Shown one piece after another: positions 41,724 to 41,951 of a DNA stretch of 41,951 nt. The stretch lies in assembly GCA_945903545.1 (NCBI GenBank), contig CAMDOO010000022.1, positions 1 to 41,951 on the forward strand, written 5' to 3'. This stretch comes from Opitutus sp. GAS368 (lineage in GTDB: Bacteria > Verrucomicrobiota > Verrucomicrobiia > Opitutales > Opitutaceae). The notes beneath the pieces are model-generated. The model did no database searches. It saw only the letters and a program-made list of their open reading frames with translations, and was not told the origin of the DNA. The stretch's first letter is position 1; each line of letters begins with the position of its first letter. The position numbers and the translations under genes are program-made.

Positions 41724-41951
41724 AGGGGTAAGAAGCGGGGGTAAACGCGGACCACCGACGGATCGGTGGATCCGAGGGGGCAATGGGGAGCTGAACTTCC
41801 TGAGAATACATCCCGGTGCGGTCCCGGTCCACGACATAAGCGTCCCCCAAAAAAATGGGCGGAAATCTTCAACGCTGCTGGCCCCGGCAGGCGAGGCCGG
41901 AGCGGAACGCGGTCAGCCGGGCCTCGTTTGCTTTGCGACCTTCGTGTGGAA
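41724..41951. other. upstream region of the giant cytochrome gene
   Basis: No gene is seen. GGATCGGTGGATCC near 41759-41772 is a small palindrome-like stretch, and a run CCCCCAAAAAAATGGG lies at about 41845. It should hold the promoter of the minus-strand gene, but I could not pick convincing -35/-10 boxes. Confidence 0.3.

Overview
The window is GC-rich, tightly packed bacterial chromosome. The best taxonomic guess is Verrucomicrobiota, probably Opitutaceae-like. The guess rests on an alternative complex III (Act) operon followed by cbb3-like genes, a giant secreted propeller/HEAT/cytochrome c protein of the kind common in Planctomycetes-Verrucomicrobia, Gram-negative envelope genes (hldD, kdsD, Lol/MacB transporters, lipoproteins), many short palindromic intergenic repeats, and start codons that mostly lack a Shine-Dalgarno sequence. 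No 16S or other rRNA is present, so the placement is an inference.

Layout. 1-1016: end of a LolC/E-type permease and its LolD-type ATPase. 1183-12306: one long plus-strand respiratory operon: a small Tat-like exported protein, actA, actB, actC, actD, actE, actF, a 110-residue membrane protein, a CcoN-like protein, a CcoO-like cytochrome and a monoheme CcoP-like cytochrome. 12414-18257 (minus strand): hldD, proC, a soluble REC-histidine kinase, folD, an SH3-like periplasmic protein and a pseudouridine synthase. 18507-22875 (plus): a CysJ-like flavin/NADPH reductase, then fabG-acpP-fabF and a lytic transglycosylase lipoprotein. 22913-24180: two small minus-strand genes and a highly structured non-coding stretch. 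24188-28636 (minus): a folate cluster read kdsD-folP-folB-folK-pabB. 28724-32596 (plus): LysM/TPR lipoprotein, aminotransferase, small membrane protein, chromate transporter. 32828-37567 (minus): a four-gene MacAB-like exporter. 38088-41723 (minus): the 1211-residue propeller-HEAT-cytochrome c protein.

How it fits together. ActA-F should oxidise menaquinol or ubiquinol and pass electrons to c-type hemes. The expected next step would be a cbb3 oxidase, and CcoO-like and CcoP-like cytochromes are indeed co-transcribed with overlapping codons. But the CcoN-like subunit has lost five of the six histidines that bind heme b, heme b3 and CuB, and the catalytic tyrosine. It therefore looks like a metal-free membrane scaffold that holds two cytochromes next to complex III. 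This is the most interesting system in the window.

Other points of note: folP is out of frame at a run of eleven C; an intrinsic terminator separates acpP from fabF; several repeat families invade gene ends, start-codon surroundings and even the linker of the chromate transporter; and a free-standing integrase-arm-like 76-residue protein lies downstream of a structured RNA-like element.
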